This document shows, piece after piece, positions 56,352 through 64,000 of a stretch of DNA of 64,000 bases. Below the pieces are notes generated by a model. It saw nothing but the letters and a program-made list of their open reading frames with translations, was not told the origin of the DNA and did no database searches. Each line of letters opens with the position of its first letter. Positions within the stretch are counted from its first letter, which is position 1. The DNA lies in assembly GCF_002272875.1 (NCBI RefSeq), contig NZ_MLAN01000001.1, forward strand, positions 62,001 to 126,000. Direction: 5' to 3'. This DNA is from Helicobacter sp. 11S02629-2. GTDB lineage: Bacteria; Campylobacterota; Campylobacteria; Campylobacterales; Helicobacteraceae. Made by a program: the position numbers and the translations under genes.

Positions 56352-58394
56352 ATGGACACTAGAGAACAAATAAGTGAACTACACGCTGAAGCAGACGGAA
56401 GCCCAAAAACTACTAGTAGCCATGGCCATGAACATGGAGTTGATGACTATGACTATATGAAAGCAGTTAACGCATATAGGAAAACTTTTGCTAGCAAACA
56501 AGATGTTTTAGATCAAACACCAGACCCGGCAGTAAGAGAGATGTTGCTTTATCTAACTGAAAAAGGCATATCTACTCCTTTTGATAGATTTGATAGTCAA
56601 AAACCTCAGTGCGGATATGGGTTGTCAGGGATTTGTTGTAAAAACTGCAACATGGGACCTTGTAAGATAACTAAAAAAAGCCCTAAAGGTGTGTGTGGGG
56701 CTGATGAAAATATCATCGTTTCAAGAAACATGCTTAGAGCTATAGCTGGTGGTACTGCAGCACATGGTATACATGCTAGAGAAGTTATACTAGCTTTAAA
56801 GTTTGCAGCACAAGGCAAGCTAGATCTACCAATACTTGGTGAAAATGTACTAAGAGAAGTAGCACCCGGACTTGGTGTTGAAAACTCTGAGAAAAAAGGG
56901 CTAAAAGAGTTAGCTATAGAAGTAGCTGATGCTTTATTAGAAGACTTATCAAGAACTAGCCCTGATGAGTATAAAGTTTTGAAAGCTTTTGCACCAGCAG
57001 AGCGTCAAAAAGTATGGGAAGAAATGGATGCTATACCTATCTCTGCTTATCATGAAGTTTTTGAAGCCTTACATAGAAGTAATGAAGCAACAGATGGCGA
57101 CTGGAGAAATATAATGAAACAGTTCACAAGATGTGGGCTAACTTTCTTATTCTCAACTGTTGTAGCGCCTGCTCTTGCTACTGATATCTTATTTGGCTTA
57201 CCTACAAGAAAAATGTCAAGGGTAAACGTAGGTGCACTAGAAGAAGGCTATGTAAACATAGCAGTTCATGGTCACTTACCAGTGCTAATAAGTAAAGTCA
57301 TCGAGCTTGGTAGAAGCCAAGAGTTTGTCGACCTAGCTAAGTCAAAAGGTGCAAAAGGCATCAAGTTTTATGGAATCTGCTGTACTGGACTTACTTCAAT
57401 GTATAGATTTGGAGATGTAGTGCCTTTATCTAACTCAGTAGGTGCTGAACTTGTGCTTGGTACTGGTGCACTAGATTGCTGGGTGGCTGATATACAAGAT
57501 GTTTTCCCGGGCATTATGGAAGTTGCAAAATGCTTTAAAACTACAGTTATCACAACAAGTGACTCTGCAAGGCTTATAGGTGCTGAACACTATGCTTATG
57601 ACCATCACCATAGCAACGTTGCAGACACTGATAAGATAGCTAGAAAAATTATGAATAGAGCTATAGAAAGCTATGTAGATAGACGTGATGTAGAAGTACG
57701 TATACCAAAATATGAAGTTAACGCACTAGTAGGTTTTACTTCTCAAAATGTAGCTGAAACTTATGGTGGTTTTGAACCTTTAGCTAATGCTATAAAAGAA
57801 GGAAAAATCCTAGGTATAGTTAACCTAGTAGGCTGTACTAACCCAAGGGTGATTTATGAAAAAGCAGTTTATGATATAACTAAAAAACTTATCGCAAACA
57901 ACATCTTAATCACAACTAATGGCTGTGCTTCTTTCCCTATGCTAAAAATGGGTCTTTGTGATCCAAGTGCTAGCAAGTTTGCAGGTGAAGGCTTAAGAGA
58001 GTTTGTAGAAGCTAAAGGTCTTCCTCCAATCTGGCATGTTGGTGAGTGTGTAGATAACACTAGATCAGTTGAGATATTTGGCGGCGTGGCTTCAGTCTTT
58101 GGTAAAGAGATGATGGAGATGCCTTTTGCTATGTCAAGTCCAGAGTGGGCGAATGAAAAAGGTATAGGTGCATCTTACTGCTTTAGACTTTTAGGTATGG
58201 ATACCTTCCACTGCGTGCATCCGCCAGTATATGGTGCACCAGAAGTTATGGACGCTGTGCTACACCCTAAAGCTTTAGGCTCTACTATGAACGTAGATAC
58301 AGACCCACTAGCCTTAGCTGATAAAATCATCGCTAACCTAAAATCTAAAAGAGCAAAACTTGGATGGGTTGTTGACACTAAAGTAGAAGCTTAG
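56352..58394 (+). CDS. cooS: CooS-like anaerobic carbon monoxide dehydrogenase with altered C-cluster site
   Basis: A 680-residue homodimeric CODH-type protein. The D- and B-cluster cysteines C87, C95, C96, C99, C104 and C115 are all present. C-cluster ligands match at the HGH motif 306-308, C343/C344 (GICCTG), C495 (VGCTNP), C525 (NGCAS) and C566 (GECVDN). The acid-base residues H138/H141 and K603 (SPEWANEK) are kept. The position expected to be Cys in VVDVQC is D383 (VADIQD), with a Cys seven residues earlier (C376). An N-terminal extension carries HGHEHG. No cooC, cooF or hydrogenase gene is adjacent. It may be a CODH with a remodelled cluster and a different substrate. Confidence 0.88.
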   Translation: MDTREQISELHAEADGSPKTTSSHGHEHGVDDYDYMKAVNAYRKTFASKQDVLDQTPDPAVREMLLYLTEKGISTPFDRFDSQKPQCGYGLSGICCKNCNMGPCKITKKSPKGVCGADENIIVSRNMLRAIAGGTAAHGIHAREVILALKFAAQGKLDLPILGENVLREVAPGLGVENSEKKGLKELAIEVADALLEDLSRTSPDEYKVLKAFAPAERQKVWEEMDAIPISAYHEVFEALHRSNEATDGDWRNIMKQFTRCGLTFLFSTVVAPALATDILFGLPTRKMSRVNVGALEEGYVNIAVHGHLPVLISKVIELGRSQEFVDLAKSKGAKGIKFYGICCTGLTSMYRFGDVVPLSNSVGAELVLGTGALDCWVADIQDVFPGIMEVAKCFKTTVITTSDSARLIGAEHYAYDHHHSNVADTDKIARKIMNRAIESYVDRRDVEVRIPKYEVNALVGFTSQNVAETYGGFEPLANAIKEGKILGIVNLVGCTNPRVIYEKAVYDITKKLIANNILITTNGCASFPMLKMGLCDPSASKFAGEGLREFVEAKGLPPIWHVGECVDNTRSVEIFGGVASVFGKEMMEMPFAMSSPEWANEKGIGASYCFRLLGMDTFHCVHPPVYGAPEVMDAVLHPKALGSTMNVDTDPLALADKIIANLKSKRAKLGWVVDTKVEA

Positions 58395-58430
58395 TCCTAG
58401 TGTCTCTTTTGGTACCTTGTGCATTTTCAA

Positions 58431-58463
58431 AATGTAAGACTTTTTAGATAAAAGTCTTACATT
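58431..58463 (+). terminator. Intrinsic terminator after cooS
   Basis: Perfect 14-bp arms AATGTAAGACTTTT and complement with a five-base loop, then GTTTTCT, 37 bases after the stop. It shows that cooS is the last gene of its transcript. The rest of 58464-58609 holds no gene. Confidence 0.85.
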
Positions 58464-58609
58464 GTTTTCTCCTATAAGCAGGCCTTGGCTTGCTTAGATT
58501 TTATATCCATTTTTTATATATATTTTATATCTTAACTTTATAGACAAGTTTTGTAAGTCTATATTTTAGACCTTAAACCCTGCCTAAATACAAAGCTTTA
58601 AAGACTAGC

Positions 58610-59812
58610 TTAGAATCTTTCTACCCCGCCAACTATAAGACTTTGTGCCTCTTTTGCATAGAGTAATAGATGTAAGCTTATATCTTTTATATCTTCTAGC
58701 TTAGGAAAGCTAAAAAGTGCCATATCTGCTAACTTACCACTTTGTAAGCTGCCATTTTCTAGTCTTAAAGCAAGGGCAGCTTTGCAAGTTACGCTTTGAA
58801 GTAGTTTTATGGCTAAAGATTCTAAGTTAGTAGGATTTAAAGCTATGCTTGTAAAAAATGCAGCCCTTAACTCATCTAGCATATTTAGATTTATATTAGA
58901 GCTTTTTCCATCAGTGGCTACTATCTCATTAAGCCCCATTTTTTGATTTAAAAGAAGATTTGACCTTGGACAAGAGACAATCTTGCCTTTACTTAGAATC
59001 TTTTGCAACACACTTTCATCAGCTTGCAAGCAGTGCACAAAAAGGCAGTCTAGGTCATAAAAAGATTCTAAAAAACCTTCAACGCTAAAGTTTGGCTTTG
59101 GATTAGAGATGTGTAAGATATCTTCATAGAAGTGCTTGAAAAAGCCGCTACTAGATTCTAACCACTCTAGTTCTTCTTTGCTTTCTAGGAAGTGAGTGCT
59201 TACGAGTAAGTTTAGATTCCTAGCTAGATTTAGAGTGTATTCTAAAAGCTCTTTACTTATAGAGTAGGGTGAGTGCACGGCAAGACTTGGGATAAACATA
59301 GCACTTTTATGACTTAAGCTAGTTTCTAGCCTTTTAGCAAGGGCATCTATTTGAGATTGCAACTCAGTAATATTAGCCCCTAAAACTTCACTAAAGTAGA
59401 CTGTTCTTAGACCAGATTCTAAAAGTGTGTTTAAGTCCATGTCATAGCTGCTAATAGCCCCTATAGTCCCAACTCCACTTTTTTTACTCTCGCTTATAGC
59501 TTCTTTTATAGCCTTGCTTGCATCTTTTAAAACCTCACCTCTGTTGCCAATCACACTTTCTAGCCAAGCCCCAAAGCTTCCATATCTAAACTCACCACTA
59601 TTTTTACTAAACTCAAAATGCACATGGGCGTTTATAAAAGCAGGCGTAAGGATGGAATCTTTATAAAAGCTTTTATCCTCTGTCTTTAAACTTAAAGCTT
59701 CATAACTTCCAACTTCTACTATCTTATCGCCTTCATAAAGCACAGCGCCATTTTCTAGTATGGAAAAACTCTCATCAGCAGTTAGTACGTATCTTGCACC
59801 TAGTAGTTTCAT
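58610..59812 (-). CDS. Aminofutalosine deaminase-like amidohydrolase (menaquinone synthesis)
   Basis: A 400-residue metal-dependent amidohydrolase of the cytosine-deaminase/chlorohydrolase group. It shows LTPAFINAHVHFEFSK (HxH metal site), LAVHSPYSIS, VSTHFLESKEE, LFVHCLQ and ATDGKSSN (metal Asp). In Helicobacter the homologue (HP0267) deaminates 6-amino-6-deoxyfutalosine in the futalosine pathway to menaquinone, which fits an organism relying on menaquinone. The gene lies four bases after mscS. A generic adenosine-type deaminase is the alternative. Confidence 0.85.
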   Translation of the reverse strand: MKLLGARYVLTADESFSILENGAVLYEGDKIVEVGSYEALSLKTEDKSFYKDSILTPAFINAHVHFEFSKNSGEFRYGSFGAWLESVIGNRGEVLKDASKAIKEAISESKKSGVGTIGAISSYDMDLNTLLESGLRTVYFSEVLGANITELQSQIDALAKRLETSLSHKSAMFIPSLAVHSPYSISKELLEYTLNLARNLNLLVSTHFLESKEELEWLESSSGFFKHFYEDILHISNPKPNFSVEGFLESFYDLDCLFVHCLQADESVLQKILSKGKIVSCPRSNLLLNQKMGLNEIVATDGKSSNINLNMLDELRAAFFTSIALNPTNLESLAIKLLQSVTCKAALALRLENGSLQSGKLADMALFSFPKLEDIKDISLHLLLYAKEAQSLIVGGVERF

Positions 59813-59816
59813 AAGC

Positions 59817-60611
59817 TTAGCCTTTATGTTTGATGTATTCTTCTTGTAGTATATGTTTTAAAGCAGATGATAAGGCTTCTTTAGTTTGATCTAGCTCTAG
59901 CTTATCACACCATATCTTTATACTTGCTGCTACATAGTCTTCTTCAAAGCTAGTTATATCTACTTTATAGCCCTTTTCTTGGACTACGTTTTTAAGTGTC
60001 GCTAGAGTAGCTTTTAGATTCTCTTTTATAGAATCTAGATTTGTTTCATAAGGTAGCTTTAGGTTATAAGTCACTTCTTCTATGGATAAAATCTCATTTA
60101 CTCCAGAGTTTATGATAGTTGAGTTTGCTGCGGCGTTATTAGGCATCGTTACTATTTTGCCATCGTCAGTTTTTAAGATAGTAGTGAAAAGATTTATAGC
60201 TTGCACTACCCCTTCAGTGCCTCCTATCTTTATAGTATCTCCTTTTTTATAAGGCCTTAAAACTATTAGTATGATACCGCCTGCAACTGAAGAAAGTGAG
60301 TTTTTTAAAGCTAGGGCTATGGCGACACCTATGGTACCAAGCAGGGCGATTATTGAAGCTATCTGCACGCCTAGGGCACTAAGGACGGCAATGCCTGCTA
60401 TTACAAGGATGATGGCACTTGCTGCCTGAGAGATGAAGTTAGCTAGGATTTCGTCATTATTTGTAGCTTTATTAACTACGTGAAAGATACGCTTTTTAAC
60501 TATCCTAGCTAGATAAAGCCCAACTATTAATATAACAATAGCCTTCAATATAGCTAGACCTAAAAGCTCTCCTGTGCTTAAAGCTTTACTTAATAATGCC
60601 TGCGAATCCAT
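59817..60611 (-). CDS. mscS: Small-conductance mechanosensitive channel MscS
   Basis: A 264-residue inner-membrane channel that opens under osmotic downshock. Three N-terminal helices end in the pore helix, rich in Ala and Gly (IIALLGTIGVAIALALKNSLSSVAGGIILIVLRPYKKGD). The beta domain (IKIGGTEGVVQAINLFTTILKTDDGKIVTMPN) and C-terminal alpha/beta domain follow. It is monotopic with the classic MscS length. An inverted pair of AGATTCT/AGAATCT lies inside the gene (60016-60036). Confidence 0.93.
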   Translation of the reverse strand: MDSQALLSKALSTGELLGLAILKAIVILIVGLYLARIVKKRIFHVVNKATNNDEILANFISQAASAIILVIAGIAVLSALGVQIASIIALLGTIGVAIALALKNSLSSVAGGIILIVLRPYKKGDTIKIGGTEGVVQAINLFTTILKTDDGKIVTMPNNAAANSTIINSGVNEILSIEEVTYNLKLPYETNLDSIKENLKATLATLKNVVQEKGYKVDITSFEEDYVAASIKIWCDKLELDQTKEALSSALKHILQEEYIKHKG

Positions 60612-60702
60612 TTTTAACCTTTAAGTTTTCTTAATTATAAATCAACATAAGCTATACTTATCTAACTCTTATAGTAATTGTAGAGTATATCAAGGAGATA
60701 AT

Positions 60703-61371
60703 ATGTTTAAATTAAGAAATTTACCTAATCCAGTTAACGCTTTTAAAGATTTTTATAGTGAAGAAGCTTTTTCTTACCACCACGGCAAGCATCACCAAGC
60801 CTACGTAACTAATCTAAATAATCTAATAAAAGGCACAGACTACGAAAACGCAAAACTTTATGACATTATAGAAAAATCAAGTGGCGGCCTTTTTAATAAT
60901 GCTGCACAGATCTATAATCACGACTTTTTTTGGGACTGCTTTGCCCCACTAGAAGGAAGCCCTAATAAAGGCGGTTGCTTAAAATGTCTAAGTGATGAAC
61001 TTAAAAAAGCTATAGATTCTAAGTTTGGCTCATTTGATAAGTTCAAAGAAGAGTTTTTAAAATCCGCCACTACACTTTTTGGCTCAGGCTGGGCTTGGCT
61101 AGTTTATAACCTAGACACTAAAAGCTTAGAGTTAGTTCAAACCACTAATGCACAAACCCCTATCACTGAGCACAAAGTACCACTTTTAGTAGTTGATGTA
61201 TGGGAGCACTCTTACTACATAGACTATAGAAACTTGCGTCCTAGCTATCTAGAAAAGTTTTTTAATCACATAAACTGGGCGTTTGTAAGCCAAGCTTATG
61301 AGTGGGCACTTAAAAATGGCAAAGGCACAGTTGCTTTTTATATCGATTCTATACACAAAGAAGAAAGATAA
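60703..61371 (+). CDS. sodB: Iron superoxide dismutase SodB
   Basis: A 222-residue enzyme that converts superoxide to oxygen and peroxide. Metal ligands: His in FSYHHGKHHQAYV, His in NHDFFWD, and Asp and His in VDVWEHSYY. Like H. pylori SodB it begins MFKLRNLP. Compared with that protein it has a short insert, EGSPNKGGCLKC, containing CxxC after FWDCFAP. Shine-Dalgarno AAGGAGAT precedes the ATG, and a TATAGT -10 lies near 60670. Monocistronic. Confidence 0.96.
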   Translation: MFKLRNLPNPVNAFKDFYSEEAFSYHHGKHHQAYVTNLNNLIKGTDYENAKLYDIIEKSSGGLFNNAAQIYNHDFFWDCFAPLEGSPNKGGCLKCLSDELKKAIDSKFGSFDKFKEEFLKSATTLFGSGWAWLVYNLDTKSLELVQTTNAQTPITEHKVPLLVVDVWEHSYYIDYRNLRPSYLEKFFNHINWAFVSQAYEWALKNGKGTVAFYIDSIHKEER

Positions 61372-61428
61372 AAGCTTTAAGGCTTTTATGTGTAGACTTA
61401 GCTTACTTTGAAGTAGTCACATATTACT

Positions 61429-61452
61429 ACAAGCCTGTTTAGACAGGCTTGT
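61429..61452. terminator. Hairpin between sodB and the convergent OMP gene
   Basis: Ten-bp arms ACAAGCCTGT/ACAGGCTTGT with a four-base loop. A second hairpin, ATAAAAGC/GCTTTTAT, directly at the sodB stop (about 61369-61390) is followed by only a few T. Together they should end both transcripts. Confidence 0.65.
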
Positions 61453-61476
61453 GTCTTAGAAAGCAACTTTTATATT

Positions 61477-62313
61477 TTAAAACACATGTGTATATCCAAA
61501 AGTGTATATATAGTTTCCTAAGACAACACTATTATCGCTATTGGTATAACTTACTAAAACAGGTGAAACTACCGTTACCCCAAGACTTATGATATTTTTA
61601 CCAACCTTTTTGCCTGGTAGGTACTCAATGCCAAAATTACCAGTATATATAAATGAATTTCTATTTTGTATTTGATTGGCATTTGAAAAACCATTTAATC
61701 CGCTAAAAGAAATGGTGAATCCATTGTTAGAGGTGATGGAAGATGGCCTACTAAGACCATCAAAAACAGTTTGCACTCCTGATCCTCCTCCTACATATAA
61801 GCCCCACTTTCTAGTAAAGTTATAGTAAAAGTCTATATTTGCTAGCAATGAGTTAATCATCCATTCAGGGCCTACAGAAAAGCTATCACTTAGATAGAAT
61901 CTCATTCCTATATATTTTGTAAAGGCTACTTGATAGCCAAGACGTAAGCCAAGTAATGCACCAGGAGCACTCCTATTTGAGTAAGAATCAGCACTTTGAT
62001 AAGAGATACCTGCATCTATGCCAAAAAGTACACCACTAATTTTAGCCCTTTCCCCACCATGCACACTAACTCCTTGATCGTCATCACTGTTAAGAATGGT
62101 TACAGTAGGGTTTGTTTGAGTTGTAGGGTTTGCACTACTTGTCTGTTCTGGTAGATTAAGCCCTTGTTGACTGCAAAGAAATGATCCGGGATGATCTTGT
62201 GAAGGTAGACATATTAAACTAAAAGGTTTTAACTCATCCGCTTTTAAAATACTGCTACTTAGACTAAGTAAGGCTATTAGCGTAAATGAGCTAGCCAGTG
62301 CATATTTTTTCAT
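61477..62313 (-). CDS. Outer-membrane protein behind a homopolymer-containing promoter
   Basis: A 278-residue predicted outer-membrane barrel. The signal peptide (MKKYALASSFTLIALLSLSSSILKA, cleavage before DELK) is followed by a Pro/Thr/Asn-rich stretch with two Cys (LICLPSQDHPGSFLCSQQ) and a barrel part with Gly/aromatic strands ending H-V-F. It may be an adhesin or porin. Shine-Dalgarno AAGGAGAAATA precedes the ATG. Its promoter includes a 15-T tract (plus strand), so expression may be phase variable. Confidence 0.8.
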   Translation of the reverse strand: MKKYALASSFTLIALLSLSSSILKADELKPFSLICLPSQDHPGSFLCSQQGLNLPEQTSSANPTTQTNPTVTILNSDDDQGVSVHGGERAKISGVLFGIDAGISYQSADSYSNRSAPGALLGLRLGYQVAFTKYIGMRFYLSDSFSVGPEWMINSLLANIDFYYNFTRKWGLYVGGGSGVQTVFDGLSRPSSITSNNGFTISFSGLNGFSNANQIQNRNSFIYTGNFGIEYLPGKKVGKNIISLGVTVVSPVLVSYTNSDNSVVLGNYIYTFGYTHVF

Positions 62314-62458
62314 TATTTCTCCTTAAAGTGTTTTTTGTTTTAAAATAAACTTGGTATGTTTGATTTGACTTGTGCATCTAAGTCTTGTGATAAGGTTATA
62401 TTTGTTTTATTTAACAAATATTAACTTTTTTAGTTTTTATATTTGTAGATGCGGGAAT

Positions 62459-62484
62459 ATTATAAGCCGTTTTTTTTTTTTTTT
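62459..62484 (-). promoter_or_regulatory. OMP promoter with a 15-base A tract in its spacer
   Basis: On the minus strand a run of 15 A (62484-62470) is followed by CGGCT and a perfect TATAAT -10 (62464-62459). The -35 position, 17 bases upstream, falls at the edge of the tract. Slippage would change -35/-10 spacing. The -10 lies about 146 bases from the start codon, leaving a leader of about 140 bases. Confidence 0.7.
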
Positions 62485-62909
62485 AATTAAAGTAAGCTTA
62501 AAGTTGGATTTTTACTAAGTGCAGTACTTATTCTTATTAAAAATTAGTAAAAAAGTTTTTATTTAATCTTTGCTTGCTTGTATAAAAACTTTTTTCTTTT
62601 ATCTTTAGTATGAGAAGTGAAGGCGTTATGGAAGATGCTAGGAGAAAAGTAGTATCCTTGTAAAGCAGCTTACTCAAATCTTTCTCTATGCCACTTTTTA
62701 TAACATACTAAAATTTAAACATTAGCTTATCACACTAGACTTATGCCTTCTTAGTATATGACATAGTAGGGATTACCATGCCTTGCCTATGAAGACATAT
62801 TATGAAGGCATCTTGCAGTGACATTTAATTAATAGTCCTATTTATAATTACCATGCATTAAGATATTTATAGACCTTAGTTTTACTAAGTAAAAGCGCTT
62901 TAGTATTTT
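62485..62909. other. Gene-free region between the OMP promoter and trpB
   Basis: No credible coding frame was seen, only short frames without ribosome sites. An imperfect inverted repeat has arms ATGCCTTCTTAGTATATG (62743-62760) and CATATTATGAAGGCAT (62796-62811), which may be a trpB 3' end structure. A small hairpin CTTAGT-TTT-ACTAAG lies close to the trpB stop, near 62876. Confidence 0.5.
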
Positions 62910-64000
62910 TTAATCTTTCATACTTTCTAGCTCAGCTTCCAAAAAGGCCTTCCATCTATCTTTATCTAATACCTTGGCAGTTATAAAGATATCTTTATCG
63001 CCTCTTCCACTTACATTTACCACTATGTTTTTATCTTTAACTTTTTTACATACTTTGATGCATCCTGCTAGTGCGTGGGCAGATTCTAAGGCTGGGAGTA
63101 TGCCTTCATTTTTAGCAAAAAACTCTAAGGCGTATAAAGCTTCTTTATCCCTAGCGTAGATAAACTCTACTCTTTTTTTCTTGCCTAAATTTGCAAGCTG
63201 AGGACTTATACCGCCATAATCAAGCCCTGCTGATATAGAGTGAGTTAGCTCTAATTGACCATTTTTATCTTGTAAGAAAAAGCTTTTATAGCCTTGGGCT
63301 ATGCCAACTTTTGCATGGCCATTCATCCTCATAGCGTGCTCACCTTTTTTATCACTAAGTCCACCTGCTTCAACGCCTACTAGATGCACTTTTTTAGATT
63401 CTATATAGTGGCTAAAAACACCCATGGCATTACTCCCGCCACCAACACAGGCTATAACGTAGTCTGGCTTGCCTTTAAAGTAGGCCTTAGTTTGTTTTAA
63501 AAGCTCTTTACTTATGATGCTTTGTGCATCACGCACCATGTCTGGATATGGACTTGGCCCAAGGGCACTGCCTAGTACATAAAATATATTTTTAGAATCT
63601 TTACTCCACTCACGCAAGGCTTCATTAACAGCGTCTTTTAGCGTCTTTTCACCACTTTCTACGCTTACTACTTTAGCCCCAAAACGCTCCATTATAAAGA
63701 CATTAGGTCTTTGACGCTTTATATCTACACTGCCCATGTATATAACACACTCCATACCTAGATATGCACAAGCACTGGCAGTTGCAAGCCCATGCTGCCC
63801 AGCACCAGTTTCGGCTATAACTTTCTTTTTGCCCATCTTTTTGGCTAGTAAGACTTGGGCTAGGGCGTTATTAATCTTATGGGCTCCTGTGTTTGCTAGG
63901 CCTTCAAATTTAAGATAGATGTTGTTTTTAAGTAGTTTTGAGGCATTTTTAGCGTGTATTAAAGGAGTAGGGCGAGAGATAAAGTTTTTATGTAAGAATC
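62910..64000 (-). CDS. trpB: Tryptophan synthase beta chain (N-terminus lies outside the window)
   Basis: TrpB joins indole and serine to tryptophan with PLP. The frame is open to the window edge: reading upstream from the ATG at 63836 gives NNIYLKFEGLANTGAHKINN then ALAQVLLAKK, so that ATG is internal and about 30 or more residues are missing. The PLP lysine (GAHKINN), GGGSNAMG phosphate-binding loop, TLKDAVNEALREW and VNVSGRGDKD are all present, and it is the TrpB1 type. No trpA follows, since the next 570 bases hold no gene. trpA could lie upstream. Confidence 0.95.
   Translation of the reverse strand, partial: FLHKNFISRPTPLIHAKNASKLLKNNIYLKFEGLANTGAHKINNALAQVLLAKKMGKKKVIAETGAGQHGLATASACAYLGMECVIYMGSVDIKRQRPNVFIMERFGAKVVSVESGEKTLKDAVNEALREWSKDSKNIFYVLGSALGPSPYPDMVRDAQSIISKELLKQTKAYFKGKPDYVIACVGGGSNAMGVFSHYIESKKVHLVGVEAGGLSDKKGEHAMRMNGHAKVGIAQGYKSFFLQDKNGQLELTHSISAGLDYGGISPQLANLGKKKRVEFIYARDKEALYALEFFAKNEGILPALESAHALAGCIKVCKKVKDKNIVVNVSGRGDKDIFITAKVLDKDRWKAFLEAELESMKD

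Overview
The window is low-G+C bacterial DNA from the Campylobacterota, most probably Helicobacter or a close relative. The case rests on gene order and protein likeness recalled from memory, not on a search. A block from a TPR glycosyltransferase-like gene through birA-parA-parB-atpF'-atpF-atpH-atpA-atpG-atpD-atpC-tolQ-tolR-tolA-tolB-pal-cpoB-slyD matches the order I remember for H. pylori. The SurA-like/LapB-like/rnhA trio, Helicobacter-type mqo, AddB, SodB, LPP20 lipoproteins, aromatic-ended outer-membrane proteins and futalosine-pathway menaquinone synthesis point the same way. The sucCD-oorDABC operon, class I fumarase and a CooS-like protein set it apart from H. pylori itself.

Layout: 1-10245 (minus) is a tightly overlapping run: MFS transporter, a dynamin-like protein pair, lnt, yraN, an MsrQ-like heme membrane protein, an orphan response regulator, a small OMP and metX (cut by the window edge). 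10359-12304 (plus) holds rnhB and a Hof-like OMP. 12659-14467 (minus) holds a pseudopilin and two-subunit fumarase. 14633-17132 (plus) holds the SurA-like/LapB-like/rnhA operon. 17240-32852 (minus) is the long Tol-Pal/ATP synthase/ParAB/BirA block. 33079-41748 (plus) holds two tandem LPP20 lipoproteins, nrdB, a nitrilase-family enzyme, pcm, an ABC ATPase, mqo and addB. 41767-45297 (minus) holds mnmG and glnA. 45603-50549 (plus) is sucCD-oorDABC. 50755-58394 (plus) holds an autotransporter, purL and cooS. 58610-64000 holds an aminofutalosine deaminase, mscS, sodB (plus), an OMP and trpB (cut by the window edge).

Functionally the window joins central carbon and energy metabolism (2-oxoglutarate to succinate, fumarase, malate:quinone oxidoreductase, F1 and stator subunits of ATP synthase, menaquinone synthesis) with cell-envelope maintenance (Tol-Pal, Lnt, LapB-like, SurA-like, OMPs).

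Main points for follow-up: (1) the 7-mer AGAATCT/AGATTCT occurs about 95 times by hand count against about 15 expected, in all reading frames, and forms inverted pairs at gene ends, which is how DNA-uptake sequences behave; (2) a CooS-like protein has aspartate where a C-cluster cysteine is expected; (3) a 15-T tract sits between the -35 and -10 positions of an OMP promoter, and a 14-A tract lies upstream of a lipoprotein gene, both suggesting phase variation; (4) a dynamin pair has one degenerate P-loop; (5) a pseudopilin lacks a normal start codon; (6) a 15-bp tandem repeat lies inside purL. No rRNA, tRNA, CRISPR array or insertion sequence was seen.
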